Below, piece after piece: positions 23,975 to 38,100 of a DNA stretch of 64,000 bases; position 1 is the first letter of the stretch; each line of letters starts with the position of its first letter. The translations under genes and the position numbers were made by a program. Below the pieces are notes generated by a model. That model was not told the origin of the DNA. It did not search any database and worked only from the letters and a program-made list of their open reading frames with translations. Source of the stretch: Nectonema munidae (taxonomy: Eukaryota; Nematomorpha; Nectonematoida; Nectonematidae); contig JAUIRK010000809.1 of assembly GCA_030549495.1 (NCBI GenBank), positions 1 through 64,000 of the forward strand. Reading direction: 5' to 3'.

Positions 23975-25070
23975 ACAAAATCTATATCTTCTTTAGTTTT
24001 AATTTTTATTGAGTTTTCAGGCGCAATACGTCAGCAATGACCAACGAAATAAAAATGGCATTTTAATTTATTTGAAAAGAAAAGCAATGTTTAATTTTCA
24101 AAAATCAATGACTGAAAGAGTTAACAGGTAATTAAAATGGACGCCGATCTCAATAGAGAAGAATTATTTAAAAGTGTTATATCTCTTGAATTGCAAAACC
24201 TAAAAAAATTAGAAATCTTAATTGGGCGGGGCCTTTCAAAAATAACCATAGTAACTTGGACTGAGTGGTTCTCAACTCCTCTAATGGCATGGACCACTAG
24301 TTCGCTTTTAAAAAAACTGGACCATATTAATTTTTTGCGATAATGATATAAAGAGGATTGCCGAGACAGATTTTAAAGAGACAACGGTAATAGTCGGAAT
24401 AGGGGCTAAAAAATAAAAATGTAAGTTTCATTTTGACAGAATATTGAGAGCCCATTCTTTATTCGAAGCAATAAGTAGGAATTGGATTTAAATATATTAA
24501 GTATTTATAGTTAGAGTCGCAGTTGGATTTTTGTAAGTGTTTGGGTAACTTTCCTCAACTATGTGCATTAAGCGTGTTTTCTAGAAAGTTGACTAGGAAT
24601 GTCTTTTTATAACCAATTCGACATTTTTGTAAAGTAATCATCAAATATCACACTTTTAAACCTTTATCTTTGCAAACATGCTTTCCAACTCTTTTTACTT
24701 TGACAAGTTTTTAATATTATGTTTTGAACTTGATAAAACATTAAAAACAATCACTTTATACTGTAAGTTGATTATTCTTTTTACATTTCCTGTTCAAAAG
24801 CACATATAAATTATTGTCTGAAGGATAAAATTTTTACAAATATTTGTATAGCATCTAATCACATTGTTAAACAAAATTTTTGAATAGCATGCATAGTATT
24901 ATTTATTTTTATCGATTTAAAGACAAACCTAAGTCAACTTATTTATTCTTCCACATTTTATAGCCTTGTGCTAATTTCCTATGAAATTGATTCTATAATT
25001 TTAACTTCAAAACCCAACTAGTAATCCATTATTGCCATGGACTTTCTTAAACTGGGTAATCCATTATTGA

Positions 25071-27285
25071 CAGTTTCTTAAACTGGGGTTCGCGAGAAAT
25101 TTTTCAGTGGTACGCGAGCTTTTAAAACTTACAAAAAAATTAATTAAAAAAGTTCAAAAAATTACTTCAGATTTTTTTGTCTAACTAAATTTTAAAATGG
25201 TTGCAGGCATTTATTTTTTTATTATCAAAAATTGATTTGATTGGTAAAAAATATTTTTCAAGATTTTAAAGATGAATTAAGAAATAATATGAATTAATTT
25301 TTTTGACATTTTTTTTAATTGTTTATGGATTCAATACTGAAAAAAAGACAATATGATGAGAGCAACATTCAATTTGGCTTTACCCTTCTCAATAAAAATA
25401 GCCTAGAATTCCCTCAGTGTGTAATATGTCACAAAGTTTTATCAGTGGAGTGCTGCTTTTTTAAAACGCCATTTAAATAGTTGCCATCCTAATTTCAAGA
25501 GCAAAAATATTGCATTTTTCAAGCAAAAAGAAGAGGTGTTAAAAACACGTTTTCATTCTCCACGCCCTCTTATTCAGTTTATGAAGCCGGCTTACGTGCA
25601 TCTTACATGGTATCATTAAGAATATCACAAGAAGGAAAGCCCCATAAAATTGCAGAGAAATTGATAGTTCCTTGCTGTAAAGACAGAATAATTTGTCTCA
25701 GCGGATGTGACTCTGCTCAGAAGGTTTCATCAATACCTCTTTCAAATGATTCAGTTCATCGATGAATAACAGATATGTCTGATGTCAAGCAACCGGTAAT
25801 TACAGAAATAAAAGTTTCTACTTTCGGAAATTTTGCAATTCAACTTGATGAGTCGACTGATGAGCACTGCTTCATGTGCTCAACTTCTTGTATTTGTAAG
25901 ATATATCAAAGATGAAGATTTTAAGGAAAATTTTTTGTTTTGTCAAACATTGAAATCAACAACAAAAGGTGAAGATATTTTCAACCAAGTTTCATTGTTT
26001 TTTCAGAAAGAAAGATTAAGTTAGGGAAATGTTTGTGCAATCATAACCGACGGAGCATCAGCAATGCTCGGCCGTCGTTCAGGTTTTCGAGGAAGTGACT
26101 TCTGAAATAAAACAAGGCGTTGGCATCAAAAACTCTCCCATCTGATTTAACAGTGTTTGACGATGTTGTACACATGGTGAACTCAATCTAATCTAGCGCC
26201 TTAAATACAAGACTTTTTTCACTCTTGTGCCAGGAATTTGGAGGCAGCGGAGAAAATGTACTCATTCACACTGAAGTTCGCTGGTTGTCGAAAATCCCTG
26301 AAAAAGAAGTTGCTGAATTCTTCATACGAGATAACAAGTTGACGTCAATGGAATTTGCATGAAAACTATCAGACAACCAATGGCTTCAAAAGCTTGCCTA
26401 TTTAACTGATACTTTTCACGTTTAAATTCATTTAATTTGTCACTTTAAGGTAGGTTTATAACTGTGATTGATTCACATTGATAAACTGAAATCGTATATA
26501 ATGAAGCTTAAACTTTGGGAAGAAAGAATTGAAAATAGAAATTTTGCTATGTTTGAACATCTTAGCGAAATCCTTGATAAAAGAGAATATAAAGAAAAAC
26601 TAGAAATTCTGAAACTTGTTAAATCCCATTTAGCAGCTTTACAGATTGAGTTTCATGCTTATTTTACAGAACTAAATGAGATTGAATCTAAATTGATTAG
26701 AAATCCTTTTAGCATGGATGTTAATCTTCTCTCAGAAAATATGCAAGGAGAATTTTTAGGGTTGGTAAACAACTCTACTCCAAAAGATGCATTTGAAACA
26801 CATTCTGGTCTAAGATGTGTGATATCTACCCTTTTATATCTAAAGTAGTTTTGAAATCCTTACTAATGTTTCCAAGTAATTACTTGTGTGACCAAGGTTT
26901 TTCTGTGCTTTTAAATGCCAAGAACAAATATAAATCAGGATTAAATGTGAAGCATGACTTACGACTTTGTTTATCCAAAAATGTACCAAGGATAGAACAT
27001 ATTATTTCCGAAAAGCAGGCACATCCTTCACACCGATTGATGTTAATGTTGAAAAATCAAAAAATACTATGTTTCCTTTGTGTTTTCAAGTTATAATTTT
27101 TTATTTTATTAGTTTTTAAATAAAGCCGTTTGAGTTAAAATAGTTTGATTGTTTTACATTCGAAAATATTTCACTAAAAGATTTACACTAAAAATCATCA
27201 TATTTTAGATATCAGGATGCTGCGGGTTCGTGAGAAAAAACTTCAAGCCAAGGGTACCTTAGGTCAAAAATTTTGAGAACCCCTG
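25071..27285 (+). mobile_element. hAT transposon of the ZBED5/Buster type, near full length, decayed
   Basis: Left end CAGTTTCTTAAACTGGGGTT at 25071; right end, minus-strand reading, CAGGGGTTCTCAAAATTTTT ending at 27285. Length is about 2.2 kb. A 35-bp stretch before the left end (GTAATCCATTATTG...AAACTGG) is partly duplicated at 25020-25085. Confidence 0.75.
25325..27096 (+). pseudogene. hAT (ZBED5-like) transposase, broken
   Basis: Readable in order: a BED zinc-finger start (KKRQYDESNIQFGFT, PQCVICHKVLS); SYMVSLRISQEGKPHKIAEK; PLSNDSVHR; the catalytic-core segment FAIQLDESTDEH; TEVRWLSK; and the C-terminal dimerisation end LNVKHDLRLCLSK followed by SEKQAHPSH. These are the standard blocks of the ZBED5/Buster-like hAT lineage. 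The ORF is interrupted by many stops and frame changes; the longest intact pieces are 26468-26848 and 26815-27096. The final histidine block is intact but the protein cannot be made. Confidence 0.85.
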
Positions 27286-27337
27286 ATCTAACATATCATG
27301 ATGGACCACTGCTACCACCAGTTGAGAAACACAGCTA

Positions 27338-28361
27338 GGTGGTTATTATTTATAAAGTTGGACTTTTAAAATTCGTAGTAGTTTGAGTTTCTAATATATA
27401 TCTATCTACAAAAATAAACGGGAAGACAAACAAATATAAAAGAAGGATACTTCATTTTAAGAAAGTGCCCCCTAAATACTCCACTGTAAGTGGTTCAGTT
27501 GCACTTTCTCGAAGAAAACTCCTTCACCCATATACTCTTTTATCGGTGTGGAGAAAAAGACTTTTTAAGAATTTTTTATATTAACTTTATTATCGATAAA
27601 AATGATTCAAATGTGAGATTTAGTTCAAAGTAAATATGTAAAAAGTTCTTTAGAGTGCTTTGAAATTTTCAGACTTTATTCGATGAGAATGACTCGCCTA
27701 AAATAATGAATATTAATATAATTTTTAAGAAAGTGATTAAAAACGCTACCTTTCTTATTTCCACAAACTCAGTAAGGAATTGATTTATTTCAATTTTATC
27801 TTAAAAAAACAATACACTATTATTGACTTAATGGGAAAGACTTTAAAGTCCAAAATTACGCGCTGCTAATTATGCAAGCATATTGATACCACTTATGGTG
27901 CCTGATTACATCATTTAATAAAACAGAAAAAGATTATTTTATTAAATTAAACTAGTATACAGAAGTAAAATGCCATTGTTTCCTCAACAAAAGTAGCAAC
28001 ACAAATTCGGGTTGATACATAAAATCTGGAAAGCTATTTCAATGTATTCATTAGAATGGATTATTATCAACAAATGATTAAAATTTATGCCTATACAAAG
28101 ATAATAAATCTTTATTGTAATAAAGAAGAAACTCAATTCTTATAAGTTTAGCCCAGATTTAAATTATTTTATTATTATAGAAAGAAATGTGATCGTTAAC
28201 TTTAAATTTAGACGAAATGTTCAAAAGAAAGACAACTTTTTTTCATTTCTCTTAGTCGAATTTAAATCAATTTTTCGAAGTTCAATATGGAAGAAAAGCA
28301 ACTGAAAAATGCTCTTCTATTCATTTTTATTTAATAAATATCTCACAGAGTGGAAAGGTCG
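27338..28361. other. Intergenic DNA, no gene seen
   Basis: AT-rich, no coding resemblance or repeat structure recognised between the hAT block and the small pogo-like MITE. Confidence 0.4.
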
Positions 28362-28491
28362 CAGTAGATCCTTTTTAACGCGAACCGCCGGGTCCAAGCT
28401 ACGAAGCCGCGTTATAACGTCTACGGGAACACATGTTATATGACCATTAAAAACGGAACCAAGACCCTCTTGCGTTATAATAAATCTACTG
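28362..28491. mobile_element. Small pogo/Tigger-like MITE, 130 bp
   Basis: Ends CAGTAGATCCTTTTTAACGC and, on the minus strand, CAGTAGATTTATTATAACGC are matching inverted termini of pogo type. The interior is GC-richer than the surroundings (GCGAACCGCCGGGTCC). It has no coding capacity. A clean TA duplication is not visible. Confidence 0.6.
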
Positions 28492-29174
28492 TGCAATTTA
28501 AAAAATATATTTATTAGGAGCCAGTTGCATATTTGTTTTAGCTAGTCGAAATCAAGCATCCACGATCTTCAATCACATTGTAAATCATGTTTTTTACTCT
28601 CGTAAATCTTACTCTTTATTAGATTGGTCCTAATACTTAGTTAGTAAAAACTAAACTTTAATACAGACAAAAAGAAAAAACATTTAAAAATCCTTCTGTT
28701 TTGCTGCGTATACAATACATATCACATACTTAAGTGAATGCAGCGAAGAAAAGTATTATTAAAAAAAAAGAAAAAAATCACTTGAAGTAATGACTGTCCT
28801 AAGCACCACCCGTTTACAATACACATGCGCCTTTTGAAGCAAAAATTCGTGGGGGAAAATTATACACATTTATAAGACACTCACAGTCTTTAACACATAA
28901 CTATATAGAAGTATAGATATTTCAGTCAAATCACTGAAAAATAGGATGACATAAGAAACGATTGATTTGAAAAATATAATAATATTTACCCATTTTAATA
29001 TCTCGATTATAAGACAAGGTTTTTAGGAAAAAAGTGATTTTTTCCAGAAGGATATCTACGGTATTAACTAAAAATAGGTCTGATATAGAAAAAATGTCGG
29101 CTAAGTATTTAAATTCGCCTGAAAACACGAATTGTCCTCTCTACCGTTCATTAATAGTTTCATTCATTCCTCCG

Positions 29175-32100
29175 TCATACACGTAAGCTAAAAAATAATT
29201 GGCAAGCACTTTGTAAGAAATTTGCCGCTATCTCTTCAGAAGACTTCTCAGCTTCTTGTGAAAGCTGGGTTAGAGCGTCGACCACGTTCGTTTCCTCAAA
29301 TTGGCGGTGCTTCTGCTTCAAATCTTGACCCAATTTACTGTACTCGCTTCTAAGTGCGTTGTATTCATCTATCTGTTAATATCAGTAAGTTGACTTGTAA
29401 AAAGGTTTAAAAAGTATTTCAAAGAAACCTTTTGCAGCAAATCTTTTTTCTCTCCTTCTAATTCTGGTTCTCTCGACAAATTACTTTCTAAACAATGAGA
29501 AAAAGATTTATTTCCAAGATTTTAAGTCAATTTGTCAATGAGCTAAGCAGAAAAGTTAGAAACATTAGCACGAAATCGAGAATTAAAGTTAGTGATTATC
29601 ATTTGTAAAAGAATACACTATTACCCCCTGCATTTTTTCTTTTTTATTATTATTATTAAAAAAGTAGTACTAAAATAATCGTTTAAAAATATCTAAATCT
29701 ATGAGGACATTATTTATAAATTAGAAAAAAATGAATAAAAATAATGAAACAAATTTTTTGATTAAAAATTTCTTTATTATAAAAAGTCATTAAAATTTTT
29801 TTTAATATATTTTCGCTTTCGTGACAAACCAAAAGTTTCCTCAAGATGTAAAAGAACAGATAGATGGTAGGGAAAACATTTTCAGATAACGCTTGCTAGG
29901 GGGTTCCAGATATCCAGCTTTTACCGGACACTCCATAAAAGAATCCTCCTTTTTCATTCCTATAATACTCTGATTCTAAAAACACAAATGATTTATTTCT
30001 GTATAAAAATTTGCCTTTTACTTTCATGCATTTTTCACATGTTGATTTTGCTAGGAAAAAATGTCTTCAAGTCCATAATTGTAAAAACGGTTGCTGATTT
30101 AGAAATTTAATTATTTCAAAGATGGACCCAAAGGGGCCGTAGATATGAGGACACGTTCCATCTTATCACTCAAAGAGAGAAAGTAAAATGTTAATAAAAA
30201 CAAGGGACTTTTTTGTCATTTTATTCAGGATTGTTAGAACCTTAATCGCAAAGGCAATCTTTAAATCATCTTAAGTAATATTATTGAGTATTGATTTTAT
30301 TAAAAAACTTGCTTCATTTTTGTTTTTATATATTTGAAAAATACCATCGCATAAGCGGGATATGATACAAGAATTATTACAGCAAAAGCCTTAAAATTTT
30401 AACAAAAATAATTAAAAAGTAATACTTGTTTTTGATTACAAAAAGTAAATATTTTTTACAGTTGGTAGCAATTTTTTCATTGAGAGTAAAAACACTTAAA
30501 CATTGAAGAATCTTGCAATATTATTGATAAAATATAACAACGTTTCAACTTGCTATTAAACAAGCAATACCTGGCGAAGAAGAATTTTCTGGTAAAAAAC
30601 TGATTAGAAATTTGAAATTTTTCTTGATAGAGAAAATGAAGATGAAGTGAGTGATTAAGTTTTTGAAGAAAAGCGTAAAAGTAAGCGAAAAGAAATGAAA
30701 ATACTTGAGGAAAAGATATGAATTACACAAATTTAGATATTTATACTCTCCAAAACAATCATGCTTTGGATAGTTTATTTGGTAAAAGCATTCTAGAAAT
30801 AATTGAACAATTTTACAATGAAAAAATTTATGTTTAAAAGAAGGCACCAAGTATGCAAAACATAACAATGACTTGAATTTATTTGAAATAAGAATTTTCA
30901 TGGGAATCTCAGTTCTCTCAAGTCACCATTCTTTACGTAGACGTACGCGTTTTATCGATTTTTAATTCAAATTCTCAACAAAGATTTAGAGAAATACAAA
31001 AATATATACACGACAATTCAAAAATAACTACAATTGATAAAATGGGCAAATAAAAAATACTCTGACATCTTCCAATTTTTTTTGCAAAATTCCATGTTCT
31101 TGAAGAAAAGCTTTCTTTAGATGAGATAATGGTAAGATATTGTGAAGTAATGAAACCCGGTTCTCATAATGAAAATCAGAAAAGCGAACCAAAAAAATAC
31201 CGGTTCTTTTTAATTATGAAAAATAAAATTTTGAAAAATTTATAAAATTTTCTCAAAAAGAAAACATTTACCTAAAAATTTTCAGCTATCAATTTAAATT
31301 TAAAATGACTTATTTCAACAAATTTTATATTTTAACATATTTTAATTTTCTCTATTTTGAAATGTTCTGGTGATTCAACATCTGGACTTATTAAACATTA
31401 TAAAACAATTAATAATAAAAATATTAATCAAAATGTATCGAAAAAGTTGGAACATTTTTTAGTTTTAAAAGTTAGCATTACAAAAACTTTCAAAATGATA
31501 AAGTATAGAGATATACTTTTCGATGAAGAGTGGAATAAAATCGAATTTTTAGTCAAAGTTTTAACACCAATTGAGATTACAATAAAAAGCTTGTTATCTA
31601 AAGATGTAACTTTATTTGAAGCGGAGGCTTCTTATAATTTCATTGAAAAACAATTAAAGGAAAACAAAAAAAAATTCAGCAAAAAATTGTTCGAAATTTT
31701 TCATGATACTTAAGTCGTAAGAACAATGAAATATATGATTTATTGCAATATCTAAATAACCCATGATGCAAATTGAACACTAAACACTTCAAAACCTTTG
31801 GCAAACGAGACTTTATCCACTCTCTGATTCCGGAAAAGATTTAAAATGCTTCAACTTCAGAAAATTTAACGACACCCACATCTGAGTATTCTAATGAGGA
31901 TCTCTTAAACCAATTTCATATAGAAGCTGAAAAACTAAAGATGAATAACACAGAAAAAAAGTTTCAAGCAAAATTCAAGATTTATGAAGTTACAGGCAAA
32001 CGTACTGAAAAACTGGATCAGTTTTATGCGGCTTTATTAGCAATAAAACCAACAAGCACGCAGTCAGAAAGGGTTTTTTCGACAGTTTCAACATTTTCTT

Positions 32101-35100
32101 CGAAAAAAAGAGCAAGGCTTTCTCACAAAACTCTGAACGCGTTAGTCCTTTTATGAAGTTGCTTTATAAATAAAGATGTATGACCGTATATATTTTATAA
32201 TTTTCAATTTTTTCCAAAATAAATAAGTAGCTTTTTCTATATAAAAACTCGTGATTCCCGGTCCTCATTGATCAAGACCAGAACCAGAACCGGTTCTGAA
32301 AAATCCGTACTGGTTTCAACACTAATTGTGACATACATTCAACAAAAATGTTCATGAAAAATTAGCCAATAAAATTTAGCTATAGAAGGAAAGTTTAATT
32401 TTCAAGTGGTTAGATAATGAAGTCTGGAACAAACAAAAGGATTTTCTTAAGCTTTGAAAAAGATATTTCTCTTACAATAGGAATCATAAATATAATTAAT
32501 ATATGGGAGGAGATCTTTTAGATGAAAGAATTTCTATCAACCAAAGTAAAATGAAATCAAAAAAATACTGGTTTTCACTCTCTACTCAGTTTTTGGATGT
32601 CTCAATATTCAACACAGGGAGAATATGTTAAAAAGTAAATGCCAAAGAAAAGATATCTGTTAGATGTAAGAAGAAAAATAGTTCCTACATGTGTAAAGCC
32701 TTTAAAAGTAAAAGATAAAACAGATCCAAAGAGATCTAAAATTACTAAAAGATGAGTTTGCGACGAAGTAAGATTTTACATTAGATGATAAAAGGAAATG
32801 ATATAAAATAAATACAACTCAACACTAATTTATCTCTTCCCAAACGTCCAATATTATTTTCCTAGCATTTAATCATCTTTAGCTTCTTCTTATTCCTACA
32901 TCCATATTTTTTATCTTTCTCCCGCTTTAGTTTTCATTATCCTTTCTCGATATTTCGCTTCTGTTTCCTGCACCTCTTTAATGTTTTTTGTGATGTTAAC
33001 TACAAGTGCAGCCTATTCATTTGAGTTATACGCACATTTGTGACGTAATAAGCACGTATGTAGGTTCGCAGTTTTCTCAAAGCCAGCTCTCGCTAGAAGT
33101 GTTAGTGAAATATAGTGAAATTGAATACTTGCTTGCAACTCCAGATCATTGACAACCCTTTTCCTATCCCCAGAAATCTTCTTCAGTTCTGGAAACTCGC
33201 TCAGAAACAAAAATAACTTTGTCTCATTTTCATTCAATTCCTGGAGTTCTTCTAAACTGTGTGCAGTGGGTGAGAAATAAAAGTGAAATGTGACGGCATC
33301 AAATAAGCTTCTTACGTCATGCATTCCAGTTGAGGGAATGAGGATGGGATCAAGGGCATTAGGTATTGCGAAGAAGCCGTTATATTCTGTTGAAAAGTTC
33401 ATGTAAGTGATTTATAGAAAAGTCTACTTCTACTTATATATCTATATTGAGTGGCGTAGCCAGAAATTTAAATCAAGCGAGAAGGCATCTAAAAAAATGA
33501 CATAACAACATAGACCAGGAGTGGTCAATCATTTTCAAGTAGCAGCCACATTGAAGTCTGCTTAGATTTTAATGGCCAGCAATAAAATTAGGCTTCTATG
33601 AAAATTTTAAAAACATATAAGTTAATTGCAAATACCTGTCTCATTCAAAGTACTTAGTCAACGATTTAATTTCTTTTCAATTAGTTGCGGTTTTCTTTCA
33701 TGGTTTTTAAGAATCCTTTTTTACAATTTTGAAAAAAGGATTATAAGTAAACGTTCATGTTTTTTCGCCAGAAGTTTGGGAAAAGTAAATTCTTTTGAAG
33801 TAATTCGTTTGAAAGTTTTAGGATAAAATTTTTCAAATTTTAAGATCGAGAGACGACAACATAAAAAGGGGGCGTGGGTAGCAGTTTGCGCGCCGTGATA
33901 AAGATTATCCGTATATATACAAATCGGAATCATAATCAAATCTAAGTTTAACACTAAGCGTTGATATTATTTGAGAGAAAATCATATTCTGTCTTTCAAT
34001 GAAATAAAGGCACATTGAAGGAATATGCGATAGGGAACAAAAGAAAACTTAAGGTCAATGCCCATTAGCCAGTTATGCCAATGTCCATATTTAAGAATAC
34101 GAATATCCGACACAAAAAGAAAACCTGACAGAAGAATAAGAGCTTATGCATAAAGTGTTTATGCTATTCCATTTGATATTTATGTATTTGGTTTGGTCTA
34201 GTTGGTTTCATAATTTTTACTTTTTAGGAGTTTACAGAGAAGTAAAATCATCTTTCTAATAAATTACTCTTTTACTTTGTGAAACTGTAATTATGTATTG
34301 TAAAAAAATTAAAAGCGTTAGCGATTCAAAAAAATGTAAAGTCAGGATCCATGAGGCCCGGGCGGGGGGGGGGGAGTGGTTGCAGGAGCAAATTATTTTT
34401 ATTTTTTATACCAATGTATGGATTATTGTGACTATAAGAACGTTGCACAAGTATACAAGAACAAATTGAAACCGAAAAGTATTCATCGCATAGTGGTGTT
34501 AAGTAAAAGGAGCTTTTACTATACTGACATCAATCTATCCTATCTTGAGGCATAGCACAGAACAATGCTCTACTTAAAAAGTGATTCTCAGCCTTTTTTC
34601 TCTCATGGACCCTTTTCGAACTGACAATTTTTTATGGACCCCAAATTTTTATTGCTACGAATAGTGGTTTCATTTATTAAAAATATAAGAACAAGTATAT
34701 AGTCAAGTCATAGTATATATTTTTAACTCTGCTTATTATTTAAAATTACTTACATTTTATAAAATTAAATTTTATCAAGTCAAATAAGTGAAAAATTTTA
34801 TTCCAAAAAATATGTTGTTTATTGTGAGCCTTGAACTTAATGCTTTGGGTCTAAACTTAATAGGTCATATCCCAATGAAGTCAATGACAATCTTTAGCAA
34901 CAACATTAAGTCGATTCCGACTTTTTGAATGCAGATAAAGAACACAACCAAATGCTTTAAAATAAATAATACAAAATAAATGATATTTAAAGCAATTTTG
35001 ATTCAGCATGATATGGAGATTTCATAATTTTTTTCAATTTCAGAAGTTTTCCTCAACAAAATTAAATATTTTAATATGGACTCTTTGGAAAATTTGGTGG

Positions 35101-38100
35101 ACCCCAAATTAAAAATATTCTTATAAGGACACTTTTAACCATATTGAGAAACACGGCTCTACACCTTTTTCTATTTTCAAGTACACAAGGATGCTCATTT
35201 TGAAATTCGGCATCGCATTCAAAGTAAATTACAAGTAAAACAGAATATTTTAGGGTGCAGAGAGCATGGCATCCTCCCCAGTAGTGTGACTAACCGCTCA
35301 AAATATTTTTCTATAGTTTTGTTTGTAACACTTCATAATGAATGAGAATTAATTTGATAATATTAATATTAATTTGATGCTTAAAAATATGTAAAAATCA
35401 AAAAATCGTCACTCAGCGTCGTTTAAAAATCACGGTGGGATCAAACGCGTTAATCAATGAGACTTTTTAATTCTTTATGTAATAGACGAAATAGAGAAGA
35501 AGAAAATGTTCTGATCAAGAAAAATACAGGCTTTTTCTACAGCACACACAAGAGTGTTTCCCGATAGACCAGTGTGCTGCGAAATATTGGTTCGCGGTAC
35601 TGGAAATCAACAAAATCAATGTTTGTCCCAAGCATATAGAAAAATTCCCGAAAAAGGATTAAGACTTTTGAAAATGGGATTTAATTGCGCGCAAGATATA
35701 CCGTGCAGAATAGCGATGGATCCTAGAATTCTATTTTACATAACACCTTTGATATTTGTTTATTGTAAATTTGGTGTAGTGGTTACCATACCTATTTTCG
35801 TGTAAGTAGATTAAGAACATTGGAAATAAAAATCCAGCTTCATGATATACTTTTAAAAATTATTAAATGTGTGTATGCAAATATATATTTCTCCAGCCCA
35901 CATATTTCTCATTTCCCGCTTCAATTCAAATTAAATAATTGTCATAATGTTCTTATACTTTAGCAACAAAAATTTGGTTAAATCTCTAGATCAACGCTGC
36001 AAATCAATGGAGTGAGGAAGGGGGAGGGGGTTGAATTTGAGTCTGAAACAAAGTTTAGCTCTTACAACTGTATATATTCATTGTCTATTCCACCATCGTA
36101 GCATTAACGCAATCATTATAGCAATAAATTTATCGGTGAAGTCATCAAAGTTTTACATTAATTGACCAATATTGATCGAAAATTTTGACAGTTAAAATTT
36201 TAGAGTAATCTTAAGTTTAAGATTTATGCCATATAAATTCATATACATCAGAAAATTCTAGGAATAGAAACGATATTGAAAGAGCTAGAATCAAATTACT
36301 CCAAAAATATTCAAGAAAACAAACACTACTAGAATTTAAATGATAAATTTAAAAAATTGAATATTTTTAAACTTCTAAAGTTAAAACCGACTTTTTCTTT
36401 TTAAACCGACATGTTTAAATTAAGATTTATTTTTGACTACTTTTTAGTATTTGAATTCTATTAAATCAGACACAAACTTGCTAATATATATAAAGGCAAA
36501 TAAATAAAATGATGCGACGCTTACCTCACTTATAGAATCCTGGATGGAAAGCTTTGATTTATTGAGATCCTGGATGTTTAAACCAGAAAAAGAGCTTACA
36601 TTTGGGTAGAGAAGAGTCACGGATCTGAACAATTGAATTAAACATGATAACAATAATTTTATAGAAGATAAGGCAAAGTCGGCGTGTTTGATTAGAGTAA
36701 GAATGTAATATTCAAAATTTCAAGACTTTATTGTGGTAAAAAAGAAGGAGAAGGATAAATATACATGTAAGAGTACAAAATATTTCGGTCGTTGCGACCT
36801 TTGCCAATCGAAGGATAAATAGAGTAAGTGGTGTATGTGTGTGGAGAGTAAGGTTTTGATTGAGTGAGTGTTAATTGTGGGGAGAGAGATTTAGGAATCA
36901 ATTCAAACGATGAGAAACTTTCCAATTTCGAAGTCATAATTTCGTCGTAAATCGGAATGGGGAGTTGGGGGCATTATAGAATTTTGAATAACTATTATTT
37001 CATAGGCAGACAACGGGATCAACAATTTTGAATGCCCTTTTTAGAAACCTTTTAAATTTAATTAACACTATCAAATGGTGGAGCATTCCAATTATTGCAA
37101 CAAATTTTTTGGTCTTCAAATTTGCTTTCAAATAAATTTATTGTAATTGTTTTCTGTATAACAATTTTTTTAAAATCATTGGCTTCTAATTCTTGAACTC
37201 ATTATTTCGGGTGAGCTGGAAAAGGAGGGTTGGGGTATAGCTGAAACTTACGCTTAGCGCTTTGGGTCAAAAGCGTTTTTGGTAAATTTTCGCGTTAAAC
37301 GCTAAGAAATTATCAGTTGCGTTTTCCAAAAGTCAAAATCCATGCAAATATATCTGCTCGTAAAAAATTTTTCCAGTAAAAATAAATGAAATATTTGAAA
37401 TAAACAAAGCTAATTCTATTATTTCTTTTGAACTTATCATACAATATTGTATATAATATCGGCAAAGCTCGCTCTTCATTTCATTATAAACATTTGAGCT
37501 GAAAATGTAATTTAGATATCTATTTGGAAAACAATAATAAACAAAATCAATATTTGAAACAGTTGTAGCATAACAATTTTTATTATATCTGAACGACCAA
37601 ACTTTTCCATTTTGATTTCCAGAAATATTATCAGTAAGCAATGATTACTGTAAATTTTAATTATACGGAGCGCTAAGGTTTTATTATTTTTATATAAAGG
37701 GTAGTTTTTTTGACAATAAAATTTTATAAATGAAAAGGCAGTAAAATTTACAAAAATACGGCCTCTAACAACACGGCGATTTTTATGAAAATATATTCAA
37801 CGTATCTTTGCTGCAACTAAAGTGTTTATGAATGGGAAACTTACTAGTACGCATTTTCATTATTGATATATTTTTCTTTTTTTTCTACAAATGTGGCCCA
37901 TTTTCAAGCTTATAGCGTTGGAGACGGACAGGCCCGAATTAAGTGGCATTTGCACCTCCAAAAAACTTTTATGTCCCTTCTTGCTTAAATTAAATAAAAA
38001 TATGATATATTTAGATATGAAATCGAAATTCGTTCATATATTATCCCCCAAAAGAATTTAAATCCCCCCCCCCCCAAATAGTGACAGTGATGTCGATTGT

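Larger units (their letters stand above)
24261..27337. mobile_element. Outer hAT element split by a second hAT
   Basis: Left end GAGTGGTTCTCAACTCC with GGCATGGACCAC at about 24263; right end, read on the minus strand, AGCTGTGTTTCTCAACTGGT with AGCAGTGGTCCAT at about 27297-27337. The pair fits CAGTGKTTCTCAACT-type termini. The insert at 25071-27285 sits about 50 bp from the right end. The interior between 24300 and 25070 has no recognisable coding. Pairing of the two ends is an inference. Confidence 0.45.

Noticed and set aside
33013-33402. Single 129-aa protein on the minus strand
   Set aside because: The ORF reads through a 59-bp intron and past a splice donor; only the middle part is coding (VPS37A exons 5-6), and the first part is used in another frame.
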